Counted from the first letter of the stretch, positions 7,050 through 19,798 are shown. The stretch: 64,000 bases of DNA from [Flavobacterium] thermophilum (GCA_900450595.1 UGGS01000001.1:1178001-1242000); one strand, 5' to 3'. Made by a program: numbers and translations. Notes: generated by a model not told the origin, from the letters alone.

Positions 7050-8374
7050 GGCTCTTCACCACAAGTTGTACTTGATCATTTAAGGTAGGTGTGCATAGAG
7101 GGTACAAAAAATGCGAATTTTCCTGTATGGTAAAGGTGACCAAACCAAACCATGGAGGGAAATTCGCATGTACTCTCAGTTTATCAAAGAACTCATCGAT
7201 TTACCAGATGTTTTGATTCAAAAGGTGCGAAAAGAAGGGGAACGTTGGATTTTCGAACTTTCTCTACCCGAACAATGCCCGTTATGTCCTGTCTGCTTGA
7301 AGCGCACGATCAAAATGACAGTCAAAAAGAAGCAATGGATGCATGGCTATGCTCAGCGAATCGGAATTTTTTGGATCGAACTTCCTGTCGAGCGCAGACG
7401 TTGTAGCACGTGTGGCGTGACGTTCAGCACGTCGTATCCAGCCATCTCTCCTCGAAGTGTGGCGACGGATGCTTTTCAGCGATGGGTCGCGCAATCTTGC
7501 ATCGGAACATCCATTCAGGCGGTGGCTCGTATGCTCAAGCTTCCTTACACGACCGTTGAACGATGGTTTTATACCCATGCCCCTTCCTTCCTATCGAATG
7601 ACGTCCAACCAAAGGCGGTTTGTGTCGATGAGTTTGCTTTTCGAAAAGGGCACGACTATGGAGTGGCGATCATGGATGCCGAAACGGGAGAAGTGTATAC
7701 CGTTGAAGCAGGAAAGAACGAGGAAGCCATTGGGCGTGCATTGGCTCATGTATCTCGTTCCGTTCAGTATGTCGTGAGTGACTTGGCTCCAGCGATGAAA
7801 AAAGCGATTCAACGGGTTTGCCCAGAGGCGACACATGTCGTCGACTATTTCCATGTCATTCAGCTGTTTACCGATGCGTTAGAACGTTGTCGCAAATATT
7901 TGGGCAAAGGAGGCAAGAAACACGGAAATGTTCGTTACGTTTGCCGTTTATTGAGCCAATGCCCAGAGAAATTGACGGAGGAAGAACGTCAAATCATACG
8001 AGAATGGTGCAATGAAAGCGATTACTTAAAGTCTGTTTACCAATCGCTCCAACATGTTCGCTATGTGTTCAAAAGCAAAGATGAGCAACAGGCGAAACGT
8101 CGTTTGAACGCCTGGGTTCATCGGTATTTGTTTTGTCCTTGTTCTGCTGTTCGCGCCATCGCAAAATCACTCGTCAAACGAACAGACGAAATCATATCGT
8201 GCATTTTATCCCCTTATTCAAATGGGAAAATGGAGGGAACAAATAACAAGATCAAGCTGATGAAACGTCGGGGATACGGATACAGAAATATCCAGCGTTT
8301 TGCACTGCGGGTTCGGCTAGAAACAGCTAACATACTTTCATGACAGGTGCAAGTACAACTTTTGGTGATGAACC
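7050..8374 (+). mobile_element. ISL3-family insertion sequence, apparently complete
   Basis: The element is 1325 bp with imperfect ~25-bp terminal inverted repeats (GGCTCTTCACCACAAGTTGT at the left; GGTTCATCACCAAAAGTTGT reading in from the right). It is flanked by an exact 8-bp direct repeat TAAATTTT at 7042-7049 and 8375-8382, the length typical for ISL3. It carries one intact transposase gene. The exact duplication suggests a fairly recent insertion. Confidence 0.9.
7168..8343 (+). CDS. ISL3-family DDE transposase
   Basis: The start at 7168 follows GGAGGGA. The 391-residue protein has an N-terminal zinc-finger-like region (CPLCPVCLKR and RRRCSTCG), a helix-turn-helix (GTSIQAVARMLKLPYTTVERW), and a DDE_Tnp_ISL3 catalytic domain: VCVDEFAFRKGHDYG (first Asp), VVSDLAPAMKKAI (second Asp), HVVDYFHVIQ, and the SNGKMEGTNNKIKLMKRRGY block with the catalytic Glu. 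Length and motifs are complete, so it is probably active. It catalyses cut-and-paste movement of its own element and perhaps of the nearby MITE-like sequence. Confidence 0.93.
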   Translation: MYSQFIKELIDLPDVLIQKVRKEGERWIFELSLPEQCPLCPVCLKRTIKMTVKKKQWMHGYAQRIGIFWIELPVERRRCSTCGVTFSTSYPAISPRSVATDAFQRWVAQSCIGTSIQAVARMLKLPYTTVERWFYTHAPSFLSNDVQPKAVCVDEFAFRKGHDYGVAIMDAETGEVYTVEAGKNEEAIGRALAHVSRSVQYVVSDLAPAMKKAIQRVCPEATHVVDYFHVIQLFTDALERCRKYLGKGGKKHGNVRYVCRLLSQCPEKLTEEERQIIREWCNESDYLKSVYQSLQHVRYVFKSKDEQQAKRRLNAWVHRYLFCPCSAVRAIAKSLVKRTDEIISCILSPYSNGKMEGTNNKIKLMKRRGYGYRNIQRFALRVRLETANILS

Positions 8375-8382
8375 TAAATTTT

Positions 8383-8808
8383 CGAAAAATATATTTTATA
8401 TTACATTCTTTTAATTAACTGCCTTAGTTATACTCAGACCCAAGAATTTCTTACGACTTCTATCAAAAATAATTGGTTTCTAAAAAAGGAAGAAACCTTT
8501 CGATTTCTTTCTTTTCTACCTCGTTATAAGTTCCAATCATTCGATACCATTTAACTAGTTCTCAATCTCATTGACTACTAATTGGACATAGCCGTTTTTA
8601 AATATCGAAATCATCTAGTTGCTGAGTTGTTTCGGAGATGGTATTTCACTAGTTTGACAGTATAAAGTTTAAATTATTTATCAAAACTTTTTCCTACATT
8701 AGACACTCCCTAAATGTTAATTAGTTTTATTGTAGCGTCTCTTTTTCCCCTCTTCCTTTCTTCTATTTTCTCTATGAATGTACTTCGCGTACAACAACAA
8801 TCACCATA
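8383..8808. other. AT-rich stretch without a supported gene
   Basis: About 430 bases of low-GC sequence with no long ORF on either strand and no clear remnant. It separates the insertion sequence from the truncated recombinase. I see only a short TGTAC/GTACA inverted repeat near 8779-8793. Confidence 0.5.
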
Positions 8809-8856
8809 AACCCGTGGTGCTAGTTGAGCGCTAGCGCTCAACTAGCACCACGGGTT
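8809..8856. repeat. 48-bp perfect palindrome at the recombinase 5' break
   Basis: The 24 bases from 8809 (AACCCGTGGTGCTAGTTGAG...) are followed without a spacer by their exact reverse complement, ending at 8856. The centre is between 8832 and 8833. The right arm overlaps the first codons of the open frame of the recombinase remnant, so it marks or caused the loss of that gene's N-terminus. A perfect palindrome without a loop is rare and unstable in bacterial genomes. Confidence 0.9.
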
Positions 8857-9429
8857 AAATATATCTCTCGATACATCATTTTATTCGCAATCGCCACTGG
8901 TGCTCGTTTCTCGGAAATCATGGGCCTGACATGGGATTGCGTTGATTTCAAAAACAAAACAATCACGATTAATAAGACTTGGAACTTTAAAGGGGCAAAT
9001 GACTTTAGCGATACAAAGACGTTCGATTCAAAACGAACCATTACGGTCGATAACGAGACGTTAAATATGCTCAAAGAACTACGAAAATATCAAAATGAAT
9101 TAGCTATGAAAACAGGATTACGAAACACGAAAAATTTAGTGTTTATCAACTCAAAAATGGAAATTGTGACAAATAACGCAGTCAATAAAACGTTGCGATC
9201 ATTATGCAAAAAAATCGGGATTAAAACGATCACTTGCCACGGGCTCCGTCATACTCACGCATCCATGCTCTTGTATAAAGGAGTGAATATCAAATACGTT
9301 TCTCGGCGTCTTGGACATAAAGATATTGTAACCACGCTGCAAACGCACTCTCATATTTTAGATGAGATGGAGCAAAAAGAGTCTCGGCAAGTTGATCTCG
9401 CGATAGAGGAGCTGTATCATGCCAAATAG
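8824..9429 (+). pseudogene. int: Tyrosine recombinase/integrase, N-truncated, catalytic Tyr probably lost
   Basis: The remaining ~190 residues are the catalytic domain of a phage/ICE-type tyrosine integrase: first Arg in IATGARFSEIMGLTW, HGLRHTHASMLL (His-x-x-Arg) and RRLGHKDIVTTLQTHSHIL (late His). In this family the last motif normally reads TLxTYxH, with Tyr as the nucleophile; here the codon is CAC, His, a single-base change from TAC. The SAM-like N-terminal domain and arm-binding domain (~170 residues) are missing, replaced at the palindrome. Its position just before a tRNA-Arg gene fits an element that integrated there. Almost certainly inactive. Confidence 0.8.
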
Positions 9430-9430
9430 C

Positions 9431-9452
9431 CGTGCAAAATTCGTGCAAAATT
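9431..9452 (+). repeat. Tandem 11-bp repeats near recombinase end
   Basis: CGTGCAAAATT occurs twice head-to-tail at 9431-9441 and 9442-9452, right after the recombinase stop. Similar repeats lie next to attP in some Bacillus integrative elements, where they bind integrase arms. That use here is inferred. Confidence 0.4.
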
Positions 9453-9482
9453 TTTTCGGATTCTATCGTTTTTTTCGGGATT

Positions 9483-9518
9483 CCCAAAAAATGAAAAATG
9501 ACCGCAAATGCGGTCATA
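9483..9518 (-). terminator. Terminator of the rRNA-tRNA operon
   Basis: On the minus strand the stem ATGACCGC/GCGGTCAT with a short loop is followed by TTTTTCATTTTTT. It lies just after the last tRNA and should end the operon transcript. Confidence 0.8.
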
Positions 9519-9561
9519 TCAAGGGGTTCAGCAACTTCAACCCGAACGAATCGTATGTAGA

Positions 9562-9638
9562 TGGCGTCCCAGGAGAGACTCGAACTCCCGACCGACGGCT
9601 TAGAAGGCCGCTGCTCTATCCTACTGAGCTACTGGGAC
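9562..9638 (-). tRNA. tRNA-Arg (anticodon TCT)
   Basis: The full cloverleaf reads from GTCCCAG to CTGGGAC with a G discriminator and an encoded CCA. The anticodon loop is CTTCTAA within GGC...GCC arms. It reads AGA codons and is the last gene of the operon. It lies next to an integrase remnant, which makes it the likely integration target. Confidence 0.93.
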
Positions 9639-9749
9639 GTAGCAATCATGATGACACTCTCATTATTCCGCTGCCCCTTCCTCTACAAGCCGATTCGAAG
9701 AAGCCCGATGCGTCGGGGCAACTCGCAGCCATTTCAAAGATGACTTTGC

Positions 9750-9780
9750 TCGTTGCTCTATCCTGCTGAGCTGCTGGAAC
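9750..9780 (-). pseudogene. 5' half of a tRNA (acceptor strand and D-arm)
   Basis: The minus strand from 9780 reads GTTCCAG, then CAGCTCAGCAGGATAGAGCA, matching the acceptor 5' strand and D-arm of the neighbouring tRNA-Arg(TCT). The anticodon arm and 3' half do not follow. It is a fragment that cannot fold into a tRNA. Confidence 0.7.
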
Positions 9781-9815
9781 AATATCCATACGATATTCAC
9801 GATAAAATAAAGGAA

Positions 9816-9886
9816 AGCGGGTGATGGGAATCGAACCCACGACTTCAGCTTGGGAAGCTGAGGTTTTACCATTAAACTACACCCGC
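9816..9886 (-). tRNA. tRNA-Gly (anticodon CCC)
   Basis: The acceptor pair is GCGGGTG/CACCCGC with U discriminator and no encoded CCA. The anticodon arm is CAGC-TTCCCAA-GCTG, giving anticodon CCC (reads GGG). The T-loop GTTCGATTC is present. Confidence 0.9.
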
Positions 9887-9982
9887 ATAATCCATATCAG
9901 TGAACTTGTCGTAAAAACGATTGCAATAAAAATATAATGGCAAATCGTTTTTTTGTCAATATCTTTTTTAAAGATAATGAAA

Positions 9983-10056
9983 CGCGCTCGAGAGGATTCG
10001 AACCCCTAACCTTCTGATCCGTAGTCAGATGCTCTATCCAATTGAGCTACGAGCGC
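9983..10056 (-). tRNA. tRNA-Arg (anticodon ACG)
   Basis: The acceptor pair is GCGCTCG/CGAGCGC with G discriminator and no encoded CCA. The anticodon arm is TCTGA-CTACGGA-TCAGA, giving ACG; A34 would be edited to inosine by TadA and read CGN codons. Confidence 0.93.
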
Positions 10057-10065
10057 ATATTGGGA

Positions 10066-10137
10066 AGCGGAAGACGGGACTCGAACCCGCGACCCCCACC
10101 TTGGCAAGGTGGTGTTCTACCACTGAACTACTTCCGC
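10066..10137 (-). tRNA. tRNA-Gly (anticodon GCC)
   Basis: The acceptor pair is GCGGAAG/CTTCCGC with U discriminator and no encoded CCA. The anticodon arm is CCACC-TTGCCAA-GGTGG, giving GCC. First tRNA after the 23S gene in transcript order. Confidence 0.93.
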
Positions 10138-10218
10138 GTTGTAATGGTGAAGGAAGTTCATTCCTTCAAAACTAGATAACCGTTTCAGGAAGAAGCCGCG
10201 GCGCTTTCACTTTTCATT

Positions 10219-10334
10219 GTCTAGCTCCGGCTCGCCGCCGCTCGGGGTCAAATAACCTTCCCCCTCGGGGTGCTAGCACCCCTGCGGGTGAAGAACATTT
10301 GCCTGTCGCGGCGAACCGCTCGCCTGCGCTTTTC
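10219..10334. repeat. Bacillaceae interspersed repeat, copy A (3' of 23S)
   Basis: Begins GTCTAGCTCCGGCTCGCC and ends GCGCTTTTC. It shares its core (GCTCGGGGTCAAATAACCTT, then GAAGAACATTTGCC) with copies at 13580 and 15431. Inner arms GGGGTGC/GCACCCC can pair. It occupies the place where the 5S gene is normally found. Confidence 0.75.
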
Positions 10335-10336
10335 TA

Positions 10337-13262
<2,926 letters not shown>

Positions 13263-13330
13263 TACAGCGTTCTCGGCTTCTTCCTTTGCGTTTCCGGTTA
13301 TCTAGTTTTCAAGGAACGAGACTACTTCAT

Positions 13331-13496
13331 TGAATTCACTTCTCTGCAGTCTTGCATCGAGGAATCCCACTTCCTCGAATCTGCTAGAAGACGCAGATGC
13401 AAAGTAGCTCCTTTGAATTCGCTTCTTTGCAGCTTTGCGCCGAGGAATCTTGCTCCCCCGAACCTGCTAGAAGACGCAGGCGCAAAACAAGTGAAG
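13331..13496 (-). repeat. Two tandem 83-bp structured repeats in the 16S-23S spacer
   Basis: Units 13331-13413 and 13414-13496 start with TGAATTC and share GAGGAATC and CTGCTAGAAGACGCAG. Each has an outer helix (TTGCATC/GATGCAA in one, TTTGCGCC/GGCGCAAA in the other) and an inner hairpin around TCTTCTA. The helices differ in sequence but keep pairing, which argues for a conserved RNA fold in the precursor. Confidence 0.75.
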
Positions 13497-13579
13497 GAAT
13501 TTCTCATTCCCTCAAAACCGAACGAAACGAAAGCGCTGTGTATCGACAGTTGGCCATTGCGGCCTCCGCTTTTCGAATT

Positions 13580-13695
13580 GTCTAACTCCGGCTCGCCGCC
13601 GCTCGGGGTCAAATAACCTTCGCCTTCCGGGTGCAAGCACCCTTGCAGGCGAAGAACATTTGCCCATCGCGGCGACCCGCGAGCCTCCGCTTTTC
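13580..13695. repeat. Bacillaceae interspersed repeat, copy B (3' of 16S)
   Basis: Begins GTCTAACTCCGGCTCGCC and ends CCGCTTTTC. Its middle folds as TTCGCCT...AGGCGAA around GGGTGC/GCACCC. Nearly identical to the copy at 15431, with the same orientation. Confidence 0.75.
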
Positions 13696-13700
13696 GTACT

Positions 13701-13813
13701 GTCTAGCTCCGGCCGCCATCGGCTCGCGACGCTTCGGTCCTGCTGCGGCGGCAACAGCCTCCTCGCAGGCCCTCCAGCGCGTTTCGCCGATAGGCGGGCG
13801 GCCTTCGCTTTTC
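13701..13813. repeat. Second, divergent interspersed repeat between copy B and 16S
   Basis: It has the same boundaries (GTCTAGCTCCGG at one end, CTTCGCTTTTC at the other) but a different core (GCGACGCTTCGGTCCTGC, then CCCTCCAGCGCG). This form resembles a repeat widespread between genes in Bacillaceae. It abuts the 16S 3' end. Confidence 0.65.
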
Positions 13814-15378
<1,565 letters not shown>

Positions 15379-15430
15379 GAAAGTTGATTGGCTTTTGCTT
15401 CGGCCCATGCGGACCTCCGCTTTTCGTATT

Positions 15431-15546
15431 GTCCAGCTTCGGTCCGCCGCCGCTCGGGGTCAAATAACCTTCGCCTTCCGGGTGCAAGCACCCTTGCAGG
15501 CGAAGAACATTTGCCCATCGCGGCGACCCGCGGACCTCCGCTTTTC
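15431..15546. repeat. Bacillaceae interspersed repeat, copy C (5' of 16S)
   Basis: Begins GTCCAGCTTCGGTCCGCC and ends CCGCTTTTC. It lies in the 16S precursor leader, with the core shared with copies A and B. Confidence 0.75.
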
Positions 15547-15590
15547 TTTCGCGCTTCGTTTCGTTCAGTTTTCAAGGAACGACAGTTACT

Positions 15591-15618
15591 ATTATAAACA
15601 ATCTTTCAAAAATGTCAA
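15591..15618 (-). promoter_or_regulatory. rrn promoter P3 (proximal)
   Basis: On the minus strand TTGACA (15613-15618), a 16-base spacer and TATAAT (15591-15596): consensus sigma-A boxes, about 215 bases before 16S. Confidence 0.85.
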
Positions 15619-15671
15619 CTACTGATTCTCTTCTAATTATTACCGCGTTCATTTCGTCGCGGCAATTATTC

Positions 15672-15699
15672 ATTATACGCAGTGTTAACTATTTGTCAA
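15672..15699 (-). promoter_or_regulatory. rrn promoter P2
   Basis: TTGACA (15694-15699), a 16-base spacer and TATAAT (15672-15677): consensus boxes, spaced one base short of optimal, as is common for growth-rate-controlled rRNA promoters. Confidence 0.88.
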
Positions 15700-15763
15700 T
15701 AGTTTTTTTATTTCATGATTGTTCGATCGTTGCACTCCGACATTCCGTCGAAGCGCGATTTTT

Positions 15764-15792
15764 ATTTTATACACTATCTCACCTTATGTCAA
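15764..15792 (-). promoter_or_regulatory. rrn promoter P1 (distal)
   Basis: TTGACA (15787-15792), a 17-base spacer and TAAAAT (15764-15769). The most upstream of three tandem promoters driving the rRNA operon. Confidence 0.82.
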
Positions 15793-15805
15793 CTACTTTT
15801 TTAGG

Positions 15806-15990
15806 TTGAACGCTCTCCCACCTACGCTAACGCTTAGAGGTGGGAGATTTTGGGGAACACCCACCCCACGGCAGGCTGTCAACCAAGCCATCCTCGTGCG
15901 TCCCACGGTTCGACTGCCTTACAACGACAGCAAACGAAACCAGCCCCCACTATCTACATTCGACTTGGCCTCCCGAATCGCTTCGACTGC
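15806..15990 (-). ncRNA. Solo IS605-type right end with omega-RNA-like scaffold, no tnpB
   Basis: The hairpin CTCCCACCT...AGGTGGGAG (15819-15846), followed by CGTGCGTCCCACGGTTCGA, aligns with the right end of the tnpB remnant at 2885-3000. No nuclease reading frame follows; only a short open stretch (EAIREAKSNVDSG) hints at a lost gene end. It stands between the rRNA promoters and the 16078 gene. Confidence 0.5.
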
Positions 15991-15996
15991 TGTATG

Positions 15997-16005
15997 ATAT
16001 AATTT
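15997..16005 (+). promoter_or_regulatory. Possible extended -10 element before the 16078 gene
   Basis: TGATATAAT matches an extended -10 (TG-n-TATAAT), about 75 bases before the start codon. No good -35 box is seen at the right distance. Confidence 0.35.
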
Positions 16006-16077
16006 CTTAAAAAGAATATGTTGCAAGGAGCAGACCTCGAGGATCGCTATGTATATTTTTTAAGGAGGGAAGCAGCC

Positions 16078-16368
16078 GTGACCTATCCATTTTCTGCACT
16101 GCTTGACGCCTACCGCCGCCTTTGGCCGAATCGTTCGATCACAGCGGAGACGCTCGATGAACAGAATAGCCAAGCTCTTTTATATGAGACGATCAGGCAA
16201 GAGCTGCGCGACGAGTGGACGCATCCGCGCGTGCGGCAATCGCCTGAAGTGAAGTTTTATTACGCCGTTAAGCGGGTGGCCGCCTCCGACTTGCCGAATG
16301 ACGTGAAAATCGCGCTGATTCAAGCGTATTTGACGGTGATGGAACAATTACAAACCAATCATACATAA
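16078..16368 (+). CDS. Conserved-looking small protein of unknown function
   Basis: The start is GTG at 16078, 9 bases after AAGGAGGG, giving 96 residues; the longer frame upstream overlaps mobile-element debris and is less likely. The protein is soluble, helical and mixed-charge (PFSALLDAYRRLWPNR, then LRDEWTHPRVRQSPEV, then AVKRVAASDLPNDVKIAL). I do not recognise the family. It precedes the Hsp20 gene by about 65 bases on the same strand and could be co-transcribed with it. Confidence 0.7.
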   Translation: MTYPFSALLDAYRRLWPNRSITAETLDEQNSQALLYETIRQELRDEWTHPRVRQSPEVKFYYAVKRVAASDLPNDVKIALIQAYLTVMEQLQTNHT

Positions 16369-16432
16369 AACAGACGAATCCGGTTCACACTACTGAGTGG
16401 AAAAACATTTCTTGTTAAGGAGGATGGCAGTT

Positions 16433-16876
16433 ATGGCGTTAATTCCGTATGACCCGTTCCGTCATTTGGAAGCGATCCGCCGGGATATGAACCGCTTTTT
16501 CACAAGCGATTTTCCATCATTGTTTGGCCACATGGACGATCAGCACTGGATGCCGCGCATCGACATGCATGAAACGGCCAACGAATACGTCGTTTCGTGC
16601 GATTTACCGGGGCTGGAGCGGAAAGAGGATGTGCACATTGACGTGCAGAACAACATGTTGACCATCAGCGGCACGATTCAACGCCACCACGATGTAAGAG
16701 AAGAACAAATGCACCGGCGCGAACGCTTCTTTGGTCGCTTCCAGCGTTCGATCACCCTGCCGGCCGATGCGGCGGCGGACAACATTCGCGCGACGTACAA
16801 AAACGGTGTGTTGGACATTCATATCCCGAAAACAACGACAGGAACGAAAAAACGGGTCGACATCGAGTTTCATTAA
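16433..16876 (+). CDS. Hsp20/alpha-crystallin small heat-shock protein
   Basis: The start at 16433 follows AAGGAGGATGGCAGT. The 147-residue protein has a short aromatic N-terminal arm (YDPFRHLEAIRRDMNRFF) and a full alpha-crystallin domain (about residues 40-140): DMHETANEYVVSCDLPG, FGRFQRSITLPADA, and ATYKNGVLDIHIPK. It ends KRVDIEFH; the family forms oligomers that hold unfolding proteins for refolding by DnaK and other chaperones. Complete length. No CIRCE-type operator was seen upstream. A second, more divergent Hsp20 lies at 32263. Confidence 0.92.
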   Translation: MALIPYDPFRHLEAIRRDMNRFFTSDFPSLFGHMDDQHWMPRIDMHETANEYVVSCDLPGLERKEDVHIDVQNNMLTISGTIQRHHDVREEQMHRRERFFGRFQRSITLPADAAADNIRATYKNGVLDIHIPKTTTGTKKRVDIEFH

Positions 16877-16880
16877 TGAC

Positions 16881-16920
16881 AAAAAGCGGCTGACTCAAAA
16901 GCCCCTTTTTAACATTTTTT
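16881..16920 (+). terminator. Weak terminator after hsp20
   Basis: AAAAGCGGCT and AGCCCCTTTTT can pair imperfectly around a GACTCAAA loop, ending in a run of five T. Confidence 0.4.
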
Positions 16921-17085
16921 CGAAAGAAGTCTTCCATTTCGAAACGAAGTGAAAGTGGGAGATGAATGTCGGTTGGCGTTAGCCAACGAATAGGTGTGTG
17001 GCTTACCGTTCGGCAAACACGCCCAAGTCGCTTGAAGCCCCCGCCTCTAAGCGAAGCGTAGGTGGCGGGTCGCTCACTGAAATGG
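16920..17085 (+). repeat. Orphan IS605-type element: left and right ends only
   Basis: The left part (CGAAAGAAGTCT, then a TTCC.../...GGGAGA fold) resembles 1872-1930, and the right part GAAGCCCCCGCCTCTAAGCG...GGTGG matches the tnpB right end at 2893-2925 in reverse. Only about 60 bases separate them, so no protein is encoded. This is the layout of a PATE-like non-autonomous element. It fills most of the gap between hsp20 and the galactose regulator. Confidence 0.55.
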
Positions 17086-17100
17086 AACTAAAGTATGTGA

Positions 17101-17154
17101 AAGAGACCACCTCTGAACCCCTTGGTTTTATCGGGTTTTTCGTGGTGGTCTCTT
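17101..17154. terminator. Bidirectional terminator after the galactose regulator
   Basis: AAGAGACCACC (17101-17111) pairs with GGTGGTCTCTT (17144-17154), with U-rich tails on both strands. It should end the gal operon on the minus strand. Confidence 0.75.
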
Positions 17155-17180
17155 TTTCCATGGCGCCTCAGATAGAAGCA

Positions 17181-18233
<1,053 letters not shown>

Positions 18234-18237
18234 TTAT

Positions 18238-18251
18238 GTTTCATATGAAAC
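18238..18251. promoter_or_regulatory. Palindrome, candidate GalR operator
   Basis: GTTTCATATGAAAC is a perfect 14-bp palindrome 26 bases before the regulator start. Its size and central symmetry fit a LacI-family site. Binding is inferred. Confidence 0.45.
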
Positions 18252-18268
18252 GCGTTTTTTCGCCGCAT

Positions 18269-19795
18269 TTAAACAAGAGACGACATGCGCTCCACCGCGT
18301 GCTGCAGAAAGCGGCGAAACGCGTCCTTCCCTCGCTTGTCCCGCTTAAACACCCCGGCATGTTCCAACACGGTCACAAACCGTTGTCCGACTTCGTGCCG
18401 CAAAATGTCATGGACGTTGTCCTTCGTGATGTCCGGATAGGCCGAGTGAATGGCTTCGCACCAATCCCAATGTTTATGCATCGACTCGTCCCAGTCTTCT
18501 TTTTTTGTCCGATGCACGAGATAATCGGCCAGCGTCTTCAGTTCCACGGCAAGCCGTGCCGGCAGCACCGCCAGCCCCATCACTTCGATCAAGCCGATAT
18601 TTTCTTTTTTAATATGATGCAATTCTTCATGCGGATGGAAAATGCCGTACGGATGTTCCGCTGATGTCCGATTGTTGCGCAACACGATGTCCAACTCAAA
18701 CAAATCGCCGCGCCGCCGGGCGATCGGGGTGATCGTGTTGTGCGGAACATCGCCGCTGTAGGCCATAATCTCGACACTTGAGTCGCTGTACGTCCGCCAT
18801 GTTTCATACAAAAAGGCAGCCGCATCCAACACGTCCTCTTTTGGTCCAATCAAACGGATGACGGACATCGGCCAGCGCACTATGCCGGCTGTGACCGACG
18901 GAAACGATGGCAGCGGGATACACTCTTCGATCTCCGCCTTTTCCATCGCAAACGTATAACACCCGCCTTGGAAATGGTCATGCACTAAAATCGAGCCGCC
19001 GACAATCGGCAAATCGGCGTTCGAGCCAATGAAATAGTGCGGGAACTTTTCGACGAAATCGAGCAAGCGCTCAAGCGTCTTCCGCTCCATTTTCATCGGC
19101 ACATGTTCGGCGGAAAAGACGATGCAATGTTCATGATAGTACACGTAGGGAGAATATTGGAAATACCACTGTTCATCCAATAACGTGATCGGGATGACAC
19201 GGTGATTGGAACGGGCGGGATGACGCCACGTTCCTTCATACCCTTCGTTTTCTTTGCATAATACACATTTTGGATACGAGGATGACGGCATCTCTTTTAA
19301 TTTGGCGATTTCCTTCGGGTCTTTTTCCGGCTTCGCCAAGTTAATGGTGATATCTAATTCTCCATAGATGGTTGACACTTTCCAGTGCTGATTGTTGGCG
19401 ATGCGCGCCGTTTGAATGTAATTGGACGCTTGGCTCAACGAATAAAACCAGTCCGTCGCCTCCTGCGGGCTGCGGCGGTACCGCTCGTAAAAGGCGCGGA
19501 TCACTTCCGACGGCCGCGGCATGACGCAGTCCATCAGTCTCGCATCCCATATATCGCGCTCGGTTGTGGTATTCGTTTCCAACAATCCTTGTTCATACGC
19601 CCAATCAATCATAGCGTCCAATACTGGGGCCGGCGAGGCCAAGGGAACGTCCTTGACCTCGGCCGGCTGCCATTCCGTGAGTCGGAGCGTTGCCAGCAGG
19701 CGGTTGCGCGCGTACACCACATCTTCCGGCGCTAAAAGGCCGCGTTGCTCGGCATAACGGATCAGTTGTTCAATCGCCGTCCAAATTCGTTCCAT
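18269..19795 (-). CDS. galT: Galactose-1-phosphate uridylyltransferase (Firmicutes class)
   Basis: GalT swaps UMP from UDP-glucose to galactose-1-phosphate, the second step of the Leloir pathway. At 508 residues this is the long Firmicutes class, not the 350-residue E. coli type. Matching features are FNEEHCIVF-like YYHEHCIVFSAEHVPM, GGSILVHDHFQGGCYTFAM (HxHxQ-type active site) and VPHNTITPIARRRGDLFELD. It follows galE with 3 bases between them. It is complete. Confidence 0.95.
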   Translation of the reverse strand: MERIWTAIEQLIRYAEQRGLLAPEDVVYARNRLLATLRLTEWQPAEVKDVPLASPAPVLDAMIDWAYEQGLLETNTTTERDIWDARLMDCVMPRPSEVIRAFYERYRRSPQEATDWFYSLSQASNYIQTARIANNQHWKVSTIYGELDITINLAKPEKDPKEIAKLKEMPSSSYPKCVLCKENEGYEGTWRHPARSNHRVIPITLLDEQWYFQYSPYVYYHEHCIVFSAEHVPMKMERKTLERLLDFVEKFPHYFIGSNADLPIVGGSILVHDHFQGGCYTFAMEKAEIEECIPLPSFPSVTAGIVRWPMSVIRLIGPKEDVLDAAAFLYETWRTYSDSSVEIMAYSGDVPHNTITPIARRRGDLFELDIVLRNNRTSAEHPYGIFHPHEELHHIKKENIGLIEVMGLAVLPARLAVELKTLADYLVHRTKKEDWDESMHKHWDWCEAIHSAYPDITKDNVHDILRHEVGQRFVTVLEHAGVFKRDKRGKDAFRRFLQHAVERMSSLV

Positions 19796-19798
19796 CGC

